From Zoroaster sp. YZ-2022 (lineage: Eukaryota > Echinodermata > Asteroidea > Forcipulatida > Zoroasteridae), in the NCBI GenBank assembly GCA_029582265.1, contig CM055820.1, forward strand, positions 14,063,695-14,127,694: 64,000 nucleotides of DNA, in the 5' to 3' direction. The notes under the pieces were generated by a model that saw only the letters and a program-made list of their open reading frames with translations, ran no database searches and was not told the DNA's origin. Position numbers and translations under genes: made by a program. Within the stretch, counting starts at the first letter, position 1, and every line of letters starts with the position of its first letter. Shown here piece after piece: positions 37,400 through 48,605 of this stretch.

Positions 37400-38170
37400 A
37401 ACACAGTAGGCTACATACAGGAAAAGTGATGAGCTTATGCAAATGAGGATGAGTCACAGTCCAAGTAGAATAAACAACCAAGCAGTGTGTAGTAAAACAT
37501 TATGTGTTAACATTGCAGAAATCACACATTATATTTCCACTCCAAACATTAAAATTATCCATCAGAACACAGAGCAAAATTCCCAGTAGATTCTTGGTGT
37601 GTAGATCTTCCAGTAGTAAAAAATTTAAGATAATGCAACATGTAGAACACAACAAATTAAATGCAGAAATACAGAGCACATAAAGGAGGTGCTGCCAACC
37701 AGTGGGGCGCCCTGATATTGAAGCATAAGCAGCAGTGCTTCCACTTTTCAAATCTACATTTCCTTAGATTTACAGAAACATTTCCTTAGATTTCCTTAGA
37801 TTTTTTCCCCGATGTTCCTTAGTTTTACTTAAATCATCAAAAGTGTATTAGCCCCTGTATGCATACACAGTTTGCATATGTGAAAGTTGCAGTAGGCCAT
37901 AAGAAGTGCATGCTGTTGAAAAAAAGCGCAAAACCTTTCAAAATGGAAAGTCAATTCATGGGAAAATAAGCATTTTTGCACGCAATTTCATGGCGCTGCT
38001 TACCACAGAATTCTGCGCTTACGGCGCCATAAAAAGCGTGTGATTCTATGCGCCGTAAGCGCAGAATTCCACAGTAAGCAGTACCATGAAATTGGGCCCT
38101 GCTGGTGCCCTGCAGCCTAGTGTAACGTTAATTCTTTAAATGCGAGCCCGCGGTGGTCACTTACCAGACA
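37400..38170. other. non-coding, with a 110-bp palindrome
   Basis: The first part is probably the 5' UTR of LINE copy 1. At 37770-37830 a TTTCCTTAGATT word repeats. A palindrome at 37984-38093 has arms ATTTCATGGCGCTGCTTACC.. and AGAATTCTGCGCTTACGGCGC around a 15-bp centre. No gene. Confidence 0.55.
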
Positions 38171-38176
38171 TACATA

Positions 38177-38827
38177 CCGTAATTTCCTGCGTATAAGACG
38201 CTCGGTGTATAAGGCGCATTACCCCAGAATCGGGGGAATGTGATTAAAGTGTCAACGTACAAGGCGCACCGCCGTATAAGGCGCACCATGACCGCTCAGT
38301 AGTGCAGTGCATGCCAGAAGCGCTATAGCACGACCATGCCGCCGCCGCCACCACCACGCGTGCGTCGTACTAGGAAAGTAGTCTGGTTGCGGCCCAAGTG
38401 ATCCCGCGGTGTTGTACGTAATACACTGATTAATAATCGAGGTGAAAAACAGACACGGCAAAAGTTGACAACCTTGCACACATCGCATAGAGACTTAGTC
38501 ATTAGAAAGCGTTGTAGATAAAAATGCGCGATCGTGTACGATGTTGGGCATGCTATTTTTAGAAACAGGGGAATTCTGCTTTTGGTACGTCACACACGAG
38601 TGAGGTCTTTCGTGAGTATTATTTACGGTGAATGAATGCATGAAAATCTTGCGCTAACGACCTTCATTGGAAAACACGGCCGCTTTGTTAGGTTGAGGTC
38701 CACCGAAAGTTACACAAGCGGTAATCTCAAGCGACACCAGATAAGGCGCACCGTTAGATAAGACGCAGTGACGTTTTCGTACCTTTGAAAGTCAGATAAG
38801 CCGCGTCTTATACGCAGGAAATTACGG
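38177..38827. repeat. 651-bp DNA-transposon relic with long TIRs
   Basis: Ends read CCGTAATTTCCTGCGTATAA(GACGC) and its complement, flanked by TA. Sub-terminal (G/C)GTATAAGGCGCA motifs repeat inside each end. The longest ORF shows no transposase motif. TA flanks are compatible with a mariner-related or other TA-targeting family. Confidence 0.75.
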
Positions 38828-38972
38828 TACATGTGCGTAGGCCAGCCTAGGTAGCATGAAAATCTGACGTCATGCTTAGACTAGCACATGGCTGTGCCTA
38901 ACATGCGGCCGGCAACTAAGCTGTTTGTGCCGTGCCTAGTCAAATCTATGGTGTTCTATAATGGACACCTAC

Positions 38973-39183
38973 GCGGCTCCTTTTTTTTCTACGCGGCGAC
39001 TTTTTGTTTTTGGACGGCGACTTTTTTTTTTACGCGGCGACTTTTTGTTTTTGGACGGCGACTTTTTTTTTTACGCGGCGACTTTTTGTTTTTGGACGGC
39101 GACTTTTTATTTTTGGACGGCGACTTTTTTTTTTACGCGGCGACTTTATTTTTGGACGGCGACTTTTTGTTTTTGGACGGCGA
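38973..39183. repeat. minisatellite of GGCGACTTTTT words
   Basis: Two alternating words, TACGCGGCGACTTTTT and TTGGACGGCGACTTTTT, repeat about five times. Because the units keep several frames open, three overlapping ORFs appear; none is likely to be a protein. Confidence 0.85.
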
Positions 39184-39500
39184 AAATTTAATCCATTCCC
39201 ACAGCCTATTTCAAAGGTGATTGTTTTATTGAAATTAGTAAAATTATTTCCTGGCTTAATTCTTCGACTGCCCGGGTGCCAAACAAATACACAATTATCA
39301 TTATCGATGCTTTTACAATATATTAGTTATTATAGCTCACAGGGTTGATGAATATAAAGTGTTCCCAATTGGAAGATATTTTTGAAACCCTATTCTGAAA
39401 AAAGATTACCAGTAGGCTCCAATTGGGAATAACATCTTCTGTCATATGAGCCACCAACGACTACCTTGTCAACTCCTTGATATGCCTCTTAATAATGTAT
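39182..39500 (+). repeat. segment duplicated at the window end
   Basis: Nearly identical to 63690-64000 over the whole length available, with a 4-bp indel near 39338. The start GAAAATTTAATCCATTCCC is the first shared base run. See the copy at 63690. Confidence 0.9.
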
Positions 39501-39776
39501 ACTGAGACGCAATAGAAACTTACCACTTTTTCGACCTTAAATTATCAGTAATCACAATGCACAAATGTAATATGTGCACTTATTTTGGCAACGTGACCCT
39601 CTGACGTTTCGCGGTGAAGTGGATACAGATGGGATCGAGTACAGTGGACAAAACGTGGACATTTCCTCAATAAAATGCCAACATTTCTAATCCAAATTGT
39701 TGTGTTGTCTTATTTTGAACCATTTCAATTTTATGCTATTCCAAAACAAGTGGTAAGTTTCTATTGCGTCTCAGTA
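39500..39776. repeat. 277-bp mariner-type MITE
   Basis: TIRs TACTGAGACGCAATAGAAAC continuing to TTACCACTT, with TA on both sides. It sits 40 bp from the SBP exon ending at 39818, on the side where the next SBP exon would be expected. Confidence 0.8.
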
Positions 39777-40999
39777 TATTATTTGGTTGTTTTCTCTATT
39801 GTTACCGTTGTTCTTACCTGCTTCAACGATGTCAATGTGGAACCCCCTCACCGTCCCAGTCAAATCATGTCTGTTATTACAATCAGAAAAACAAACGAAT
39901 ACACATTTGATAATACTTTTGTACACCTTTGATAACAGTTAAAACTGTGCTGCCAAAACACATTTCATCAGATCAGCGTGTCCAAACTATGGATGGCTGC
40001 ATTCTAAAAGGCGTATTAAACGCCATGTTATTGTGCCAGGTCAAGTTACAATCACCATTTTTGTGCAAATACAGGGTTTATAGCTAGTGAAATATGCTTC
40101 ACTTAGGAAAAAATGTAGATGGTATAGCCGTCACTGTTCTCGCAAACTATGTCAAATATCACTAAGTTTCCTGCAAATGGTCAAGTGAGGTTTGGAAACA
40201 ATTATTGTTGGACATTTTGAGCAATGAATTTGAGATGTTGGCCATTTTGTCATCTGCTAAAAGTAAAACTACATGCAATGCACATCTGCACTTGAGTCAC
40301 ATTTTTGTTGACTCGGACTCGGACTCAAGTCATGATTAACAATGACTCGACCTTTCGGACTCGGACTCGACCACTCGGACTCGATGTCTGTGACTCCGAC
40401 TCGACGGCAAAATCCCTAATATTCACTATTTGCAAAATAGTGTTTTATAATTTTTTTATAAAATTGATAACGTGCAACCTATGTCGTTGTAGTAAAGCGA
40501 TCGGAATCGCTTAACGCAGCAGCCGCATGAAAACAAAGTGCGTCTTCCAGAAATTGATTATAAATCATGTACCAAAGCTTCAGCGTACAACGTCATAGGA
40601 ATAAAACGTGTATTTTGATAACTTGCATAATACATCATGGAGAAAGATGGATGGACTACATTTGAATTACATGCATTATAGCAATTTCCTGTAAACAGCA
40701 CTCTTGCCAGGTATATTATTGGCGTGGCGGGCCCGCCACTCCTTCGGCGAAAAGCAGCTCATCCGCCACACTAGAAATATTGTCCACGCCACCCTAAATC
40801 ACAGTACACGTATTTTTTTCAAAAGAATTTTATATTGTTTTAGCTTGAATAATAACGTCGGTGGCTAGTATGTTTCTGATACTTACAATGTCAGTATATA
40901 AGATAATGTTCATGTAATACTAGAACTTTTAATACATAGACCAACATAATTATAGACATCGAAACATCAATGTCTAGCACACACATGATTTTATTTAAG

Positions 41000-41155
41000 G
41001 TGTAAACCGAGGACTTATAACAAAAAGAAAACAATGGGACCTCGGTTGGTGGTTATTGTTTGCAAATGGGAGATGTCTAAACAAAGTCCAACAACAAAGG
41101 GAACAAAAGAGGGTAACAATGGAAGGTCCTCGATTACACCATAAATAAACGTGAT
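41000..41155 (-). repeat. dispersed repeat, copy 2
   Basis: Reverse complement relative of 460-620 (shared GGTGTAA..GAGGACC, CCATTGTT.CC.TCTTTTGTTC, TTTGTTG.TGGAC). Confidence 0.5.
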
Positions 41156-41435
41156 TGTAGCGGATTGCATTCGCGTGGTGAATTCTCTTTCTAAACATTT
41201 CGGTAATACCTGGTTTATGAGAGACTATTTCTATGGATTTCACGATGTACACGTATTTTTAAATGATGAAATTATGGCCCAATGGAATAAAATTTGTTGA
41301 AAAAATGCTGGTCTAGTTTCGTGATACAACACGAAATCACCACAGAGGAGCATATAAAGGATATGGGTCCACAAAGATCTGTTGCTGTTAAATACAGCAG
41401 ATGAGAACCCTTAAAAAACTAATTTCAATGGTAAA

Positions 41436-41620
41436 ACTTGTAGCTTTGCATGGTGAGGATGATAAGTAAGACTAATTGCGGTGACACCATGTGGAATCTC
41501 AATTGAGTAGTAATTAGTTCTGAAAAGAACTGGAGGTACAACTCGACGTTTCGATCAGTATGCTCTGATCGTCCTCAATTGAGATTCCACATGGTGTCAC
41601 CGCAATTAGTCTTGCTTAAT
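41436..41620. repeat. hammerhead-like repeat, foldback copy
   Basis: The minus-strand unit spans about 41436-41577 with TTGAGGA, GATCAG/CTGATC hairpin and GAAACGTC; a truncated plus-strand unit (AATTGAGATTCCACATGG on) follows at once, forming a hairpin. Confidence 0.7.
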
Positions 41621-42639
41621 TTCAATGGTGTTCATTGTCAGTATTTGTCAGTAAGTCATTTGTTAACGTATTTTTCTTGTTGCTTTTCAATACTTCATTT
41701 AAACACAATCTTTGTCAAATTATCAGCCAGGATGCAAAATAATTATTCAATTTTTTTTAAATTATTTCACTTTATCACAACATTAAACATTCATTAATAT
41801 AACATTATTGGAGAGCAAAAGTGATGATAAAGTGTGAAGTGGCCCTCAAAAAGCAAGCTTGTCGAGTGAGAGCCCCACTTTAATTATGTGTAGTACAATG
41901 AGAAATAAAATTAGAAATAGAAATGAGAAATTATGATAGTGCTATGGCGATCAGACTTAAGGATCTTTAAACTTGACAACATCGAATTTAATCATGATCT
42001 CCATTCTGCAATAGTTCCATTCAAACAAAATTGTTAAGGGATGATGGATGGCTTCTGAGACTATGCCCCTAATTGCTGACCCCACCCACTCCTAAATTAA
42101 TCATGGTGAGAGCGCTGCTTGTATATGTAATTAATGAGATGATTTCCAAACATGTTGTATTAATAAATTTAAATAAAAAAAAGCACAAGAAAGATAAAAT
42201 TCAACGAGTTGTTAAATTTTATGATTCAAGTTAATTAAAATAAGAAAAAGTAAATAAAATAACGTTGATTTTGGAAACATATCTTTGATTTCGTCAAATT
42301 GATGAGATTCTAGTCCAAATGTCGAGTATTTTTTCACTTAACTTTCAACCTTGACATTATGTATAAGGTTTTCTTTTTTTTTAAAGTGACTCGCGACTCG
42401 GACTCAGACTCATATAACTCGGTACTCAGACTCGGACTCGACACTGGGGACTCGAACTTGAACTCGGACTCGAGGTACGAGGACTCGAATACAAGTCTGA
42501 CATTTTGTTTTTGAGATCTCTTCAATTATATCGAGGATAGTGAGTATATTGAGTAATACTTACATGTACTCCAAATTATTGGCGCTATGCCCAGTTGCAA
42601 ACACCCAGATTTTATCATCACCCTCACCTGCTCACAAAT

Positions 42640-43600
42640 CATATACAATCATCAGATGAAAAGCAACATCCACAGCCGCATAGGCTACTCACTGTAGGGT
42701 TGCTTATCATGGGGGTAATGGTCACTGTATGTACAGTTCATCTTTACGTACAGTAATAATATATAGCTCTATGAACTTCTTCCTTCATATACACTGCGTT
42801 AGAGTTCTACCGATGAAACCTCCCCCCCCCCCCGTATATGCAATATGTTGAATAAAATTATGCTCGTTTCCAACATTTCCCTTCCTGCTTTTGCCCGTTA
42901 AAGTACATTTTATATTTCTATGTAATCTCATGATGGTCGCCGGGCCCTTGATTACGAAAATGTTACCTGAAAAAGGTGATATTTCCCACTTGGTTTTGCT
43001 TCGATGGCTAACGTACAGGCAGCTGTCAGACATGTACGAAGTTTGCGCGCAAGCGCATTTCCATCTGTAGCATGTGCGCGAATTAGACTGGTCCCCTATC
43101 CTAGCAAGGATCATAAAGAGAGGCTTATGGACGAATCCTACCAATGCACCAAAACGATGCATGTGATAACCGTCGCTGAAAAATAGGGCCAGGACATCAC
43201 AGATCAAACGGAATGCGCCTAGTAGTATATATAAATGGGGCTCCTGGGCCACCTAGTTGATTTTTGCTAAAAATGACTTTTTTTTAAATATAGATATTGT
43301 GGTTTTGGGTTGTTGATGACGTCATAGGTTGATGTATTTTTAAAAGGGCGGGGCGTGGTTGATGGATTAAAAAAGGTGGGGGTGTGTGGTTTTTAGTACC
43401 TCCTGGGTAGTAGTAGGGGATAAAAGCAACAAAAATTACTTTTTATAAATATAAATATTGCCATTTAGACTGGTTGGTTGTTGATGACGTCATGAAAGGG
43501 TATAGGTAATATATGCTAAAAATTGAGGTGAAAGGTGATGTTTTAGGAAGGTGATTAAAAAAAAAACACCCCACGAAAAAAGATATTGTTTTTTAGTCGA
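42640..43600. other. non-coding region left of the polymerase element
   Basis: An ORF at 43252-42785 (minus) has no recognisable domain. From 43240 the sequence becomes AT-rich and carries TTGATGACGTCAT twice (about 43312 and 43480) with KATTWAAAAAAGG-like runs; this may be the non-coding end of the Polinton-like element, although no inverted terminal repeat is found. Confidence 0.35.
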
Positions 43601-43650
43601 AAAAAATGAAATAATGATATATTTAAATATTATGTGTATTTATAGTAAAG

Positions 43651-43992
43651 ATGACGACAAAAAATACATTAGAAAGACTTATTCCATGCGAATGGCTTTT
43701 AGTTGGGAAAACGAAAAAGTGTTGTAGACTAAGTGTTTGCGGTGAGGTATTTTGTCCAATGCATGTGTGGCGTATACGACGAGGACAATCTAAAACAGTT
43801 GCTTGTAAAATGTGTAAGAAGGGTACAAAAGCAAAAACGAATATATGTACAAGATGTGATAATATTTTAAAAATGCATTATTTAACTCGTGTTGAAGGAA
43901 TAGTTAAAAGAAATTATAATTTAGTGAAGAAAGAGTTGTTAGCTTTACCGCAAGCGGCTACGCTAGAGGTAGAAAAGACAACTTGTTTATAG
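43651..43992 (+). CDS. small cysteine-rich ORF of the Polinton-like element
   Basis: An intact 113-codon ORF with paired cysteines (KKCCRLSVC, CKMCKKG, CTRCD) and basic residues, suggesting a small zinc-binding protein. I do not recognise the family. It is the first ORF of a compact plus-strand series: about 90 bp of spacer separate it from the next frame. Its preserved frame contrasts with the broken polymerase downstream. It could be a structural or nucleic-acid-binding accessory protein; that is inference only. Confidence 0.5.
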   Translation: MTTKNTLERLIPCEWLLVGKTKKCCRLSVCGEVFCPMHVWRIRRGQSKTVACKMCKKGTKAKTNICTRCDNILKMHYLTRVEGIVKRNYNLVKKELLALPQAATLEVEKTTCL

Positions 43993-44082
43993 TATATATA
44001 AAAAGTGTTTTAAAAAAAGATAGTGTTTTTAGTCAATAAAAAATTGAAATAACGATTTAATATTATCTAGTACTTATAATAA

Positions 44083-44453
44083 ATGGAAGAAAGAAGAAGA
44101 TATTTATCGAAATGGACATTGAGAGAATTGAAAGAGTTTGCGCGAGAACACAGACCCATAATTCTTGTGCAAAACCAAAAGGGTAAAGTAGATAAACGTT
44201 CTTATTACAATGCAGTAAAAAATATATATAAAACGGCATAAACCAAGACCATTAACAAAATTAACAAAGCGTCAACTTGAGGCTGTTATAGAAGCTGAAG
44301 CTATTCCGATAGGACCAGGAAGATATTTGCGAAAATATTTGTATAAGATTGTGAGAGATTGGCGTCGTGGTGTTTTAGAATTTGATGAACCAGCGATTGA
44401 TGGTGGAGAATATTTGCGAAAGCGAATAATGAACTATACCGATGGGTCATAAA
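44083..44453 (+). pseudogene. small ORF with SAP-like start, frame-broken
   Basis: ATG at 44083 opens 52 codons (KWTLRELKEFAREH, resembling a SAP-type helix pair) ending at TAA 44239-44241. Coding sequence evidently continues in another frame (LTKRQLEAVIEAE onward) to TAA at 44451-44453. A single-base indel near 44230 would explain it. The last codons overlap the ATG at 44442 of the next ORF. Function unknown. Confidence 0.5.
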
Positions 44454-47079
44454 AGAGAAAAATATTTATATGTATTTTACGAAGGTGCCGAAGCACCGAT
44501 AATCGAAAAGTTGACTTTAGATTTACAAGAATTTGGACCGTTTAAGTTTATGATATACTTGTGGGTTACATTTTATAAAGAAACAGATGACGGTGGGATA
44601 AAGTTTTCGACGATTCCTATTCATTTTTCTGAACAAATAACTTTATTAAATATGAATAATATTAAGGCTAAATTAGCTAGGGGTTTTGATAAAATTGGAG
44701 AAGTTATAGCAACTTGTACAAATAGAGGTTCTGGATGGATTGTAGATCGTTTTGAACAATTAGATCTTACAATTTCAAAATATCAACCTTTGAGAGGTGG
44801 TTCTTATATCGAGCTACCAGATAATATAAGAAATAAAAAAGCATGCATCAACGTAAAAACAAAGATGATAATTGTTTGCGATGGGCGCTTCGTGTCGCTC
44901 GTTTTCACATGAACAAAGAAAAAGGAATAAAAATAGAACATTCAGATAGACTCTCAACATACCCGATAGAGGATGGTTTAAAATTTGATGGTATCGAGGC
45001 TCCTACACCAATCAGTCAGATTAATCAAGTGGAGAAACAAAATAGTATCGTGATAAACGTTTATGGTTTGGATAAATACAATTCAGTCGTTCCTATACAC
45101 ATTAGTGACGCAGAGTGTGAAAAAGAACGACTGAAATTATTATTAATCCAAGAACAAGAAGAAAGAGCAACTAGATCTCACTACGTTTGGATCAAGGATT
45201 TTAATAAATTACTTTACGATCAAACAAAGCATAAAGCTAAAAAACACTTTTGCGATCGTTGCTTGTGTAATTTTAGTAGAGAAGAACTACTTTTAAATCA
45301 TACGAAAGAGTGTAGAGGTATAGGTGGTAGAGCGGTAAAATACACGATACCGATAAAGGGTAAAAACGATACGTTGAAATTTATAAATTTTTATAAAAAG
45401 ATGAAAGCTCCTTTTACTATATACGCAGATTTTGAAGCAATTTTACCTTTAATGAGTAAAAATATAGGTGACAAAACTTATATTAAACAAGAGCACATTC
45501 CGTGCGGTTATTCGTACGTCATTATTCGATGCGACGGTGAAATATTTTCATCGTTTACCTATAGAGGTGAAGATGCAGTTAGCCACTTTTTAAATAATTT
45601 GTCGAATGAAGTAAAAAAAAAATAAACGCGATATTTGCAAACCCTAAAGATTTGATTATGACTAAAGAAGATGAAGAAGATTTAAAAAATGCTAAACAGT
45701 GCTGGATATGTGAAAAATCTTATTGGCACGATAACAACAACTCAAAATGTTGTTGTTGGGTTTGTAGAAAAGAAATTGACAATGAAAATTTAAAAAAATC
45801 TTACACAAAAGTTAGAGATCATTGTCACATCACTGGAAAATATAGAAGTGCGGCACATGATAGATGTAATTTAAAACTAAAAATAGAACCGGGCAAAACA
45901 TTTATACCTGTTTTTATTCATAATTTACGAGGTTACGACTCTCATCTCATCATGCAAGGAATGAGTCAAACAAAAGAAAAACTAACGTGTATTCCAAACA
46001 ATATGGAAAAGTATATTTCTTCTTCAATCGGTCAACTACGATTTCTCGATAGTTCTCAATGTTTACCTTATTCGCTCAATAAAATAGTTGAATCGAGTAA
46101 ATCTTATCGTATTACGAAATTACACGAACCCGATTTAGAAAAATTTAATCTTTTAAAACAAAAGGGTATTTATCCTTACGAATACATGGATAGTTTTGAA
46201 CGTTTTGACGAAAAAGAACTTCCTTTGCAAGAAAAATGTTACAGTAGTTTAAATAAAGACAGTATTACTAAAGAAGAATATGAGCACGCAAAGAAGGTTT
46301 GGACTAAATTTGATTGTAAAACTCTAGGTGATTATCACGATTTGTACGTGCGTACCGATGTTTTGTTATTAGCAGACGTGTTTGAAAATTTTCGCGATAC
46401 TTGTATGAAACAATACGGTTTAGATCCAGCTCATTATTATACGAGTCCGGGTTTAAGTTGGGACGCTTTATTAAAACATTCAAAAGTTTGTCTAGAGTTG
46501 TTGACGGATATCGACATGTATTTATTTATAGAAAAAGGTTTGAGAGGAGGAATAGTTATGGTGAGTAATAGATACTCTAAAGCAAACAATCCAAAATGTG
46601 AGGGTTACGATCCATCAAAACCAACAAGTTACATTATGTATTTAGACGCGAATAATTTGTACGGTTATGCGACGAGTCAACCTTTACCAACGGGTAAATT
46701 TAAATGGTTGACTCAAGAACAAATTAATGATGATTATTTTCATAAAAAGAAAAAAGGATTAAAATATGGAAGAGGACATATTTTAGAAGTTGATTTAGAA
46801 TATCCAGAAAATTACACGATTTTCATAACGATTATCCGCTCGCGCCAGAGAAATTAACGGTAGCAAAAGAATGGATGTCGCCGTATCAAAAGAAGTTATT
46901 GGGTGACAAACCCACCCCAAACGTTCAAAAATTAGTTGCTAATTTAGACAACAAAACGAACTACGTTATTCATTATCAGAATTTACAAAAATATTTACAA
47001 CTCGGTATGAAACTAACAAAAATTTATCGCGTTTTAGAATTTGATGAATCACCATGGATGAAATCATACATTAATTTAA

Positions 47080-47721
47080 AGGGGGACTGACATCCTTTAT
47101 TGTGTGTGTACTTAAGACGTTTTGTAATAAAATATTGTTTTTGCGACCCACCTGTGTCTATTTAATCATTGATTTATGAGTACAAGTATTTTAAAACAAT
47201 GTTTGAAGTGTTTGGTGGAAGCTTCATTTGCATAAGATATGTGACGTAAGGTCGGGAAGATCCGATGTGTACATGATGTACATATACATACAAACGTTTC
47301 ACACACGTAGCGTCGATTTCATTTCTTCCGTGATTTTTGTTTCCGGAACTAATAAAATGCCGGGAAGATGTGTTTCTGCAAGATGCAGCAACACCACCAA
47401 AGACGGTGTTAGCCTTCATCTGTTCCCAAGTGACCCAAAAATCGCCGTATTTGGACGAGCAAAGTTCGACTGACAAGAGTAAAGTGGTCAGGTCCATCGG
47501 CTCACATAGTTTTGTGCAGCGATCATTTTGAGCCGAGTTTTGAGCCGAATTTCTCTTCCCGACATGACGGGCGTAAAATGGGGGGAATTTTTACAATGGA
47601 AAATAACACTCTCAAAAACAATAAAAACACAAAACAAAAATTGTATTGATCTTTTACTGATATAAAAGAATAAAACGATCACATATTTAACTGTTTGATT
47701 TAAATCCATGTCAGTCCCCCT
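47080..47721. mobile_element. Kolobok-like element, 642 bp, in the polymerase gene
   Basis: TIR AGGGGGACTGACAT at both ends, TTAA at 47076-47079 and 47722-47725. Counting only one TTAA, the flanking polymerase frame is continuous, so the insertion post-dates a coding state at this point. The interior encodes a THAP zinc-finger segment; TTAA targets plus a THAP domain are features of Kolobok transposons. Too short to be autonomous. Confidence 0.85.
47357..47550 (+). pseudogene. THAP zinc finger fragment with a frameshift
   Basis: ATG at 47357 opens MPGRCVSARCSN and LHLFPSDPK, matching the start of a THAP domain (C-x4-C). The frame then ends at TGA (about 47472). In another frame, starting at about 47441, the rest of the domain appears: RRIWTSKV, the conserved Trp and Pro, and LCSDHFEPSF with the C-x2-H pair. 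A one-base change in the A-run at about 47437-47441 separates the halves. This is the DNA-binding N-terminus expected of a Kolobok transposase, kept in a deleted element; a captured host THAP exon is the alternative. Confidence 0.75.
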
Positions 47722-48605
47722 TTAAACACTGAATTTAGAAAAAATGCAACGTCAGATTTTGAGAAAGACTTGTACAAACTGATGAATAATTCAGTTTTTG
47801 GAAAAACGATGGAAAATGTACGAAATCGCATTAATGTGGATCTCGTGAGACCAAACGATGAAAAGGACAAAGAACGCATCTGTAAAAAAAATAGCAAAGC
47901 CGACTTTTGCTGAGCAAAAGATTTTTGAAGGCTTTGACTTGGCGGCGATTCATATGTACAAAACAAGTCTCGTACTCAATAAACCAATCTATATAGGAAT
48001 GACTATTTTAGAATTAGCTAAACTTTACATGTACGATTTTTATTACAATCATTTAAAAAAGAAATATGAAGACAAATGCAAACTACTTTACACGGATACA
48101 GACAGTTTAATGGTTGATATTGAAACGAGAGATATTTATAAAGATTTATTAAAAGATCATGATTTATACGATTTTAGTAATTATAAACAAGATCATTTTT
48201 TACATTCTGAAGTTAATAAAAAAGTGATTGGAAAATTTAAAGATGAGACAGCTGGCGTACCTATTTCTGAATTTGCGGGTTTAAGAGCAAAAATGTACTC
48301 GTTACTTTTACAAAAAGAAATAGAAACGAAAAAACCTACCGGCTTAAGACCTAGTGTTTTGTCGAAAGAACTAAAAAAAAGCTAAAGGCGTTAAAAAACA
48401 AGTTTAGAAAAGAAAATTAACCACGAAAACTATAAAAGAGTTTTATTTGAAAATAAAGCGTATCATAACAAGATGAATTTTATTAGAAACCAGGGTCATC
48501 ATCTTTACACTATAAAAGTTGACAAAAAATCGTTGGACGGTCTCGATACAAAGAGATATATTTTAGAGGATGGAATACATACTCTAGCTTACGGTCACTG
48601 TAAAA

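Larger units (their letters stand above)
40300..42510. repeat. GACTCG-rich repeat, split by ~1.9 kb of other sequence
   Basis: CTCGGACTCGGACTC clusters at 40310-40410 and 42385-42500 on the plus strand. The same sequence in reverse orientation and nearly uninterrupted lies at 58930-59410. Sequence inside (AATATTCACTATTT and TTTATAA) is shared with the 59 kb copy, so the two clusters are probably the ends of one element opened by insertions. Confidence 0.6.
39818..42627 (-). pseudogene. SBP_bac_3 gene fragment, locus D (first two recognised exons)
   Basis: Two exons in minus order, 42627-42564 (64 nt, ending NNLEY) and 39870-39818 (53 nt, LTGTVRGFHIDIVEA), with the same lengths, phases and GTAAG donors as locus A. 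The intron is enlarged by GACTCG-rich repeats, a dispersed repeat at 41.0 kb and a hammerhead-like foldback. No matching 129-nt exon follows before 39.2 kb, so this copy is truncated here. It may be a duplicate of the 5' end of locus C; see the duplication at 39182/63690. Confidence 0.7.

Noticed and set aside
38888..39348. Three overlapping ORFs of 76-114 codons with FFFYAATFCFW-type repeats
   Set aside because: They arise from a minisatellite that leaves several frames open; no domain or start context supports a protein.
42785..43252. 155-codon minus-strand ORF
   Set aside because: No recognisable domain, low-complexity ends (poly-G/C) and no conservation seen elsewhere in the window.
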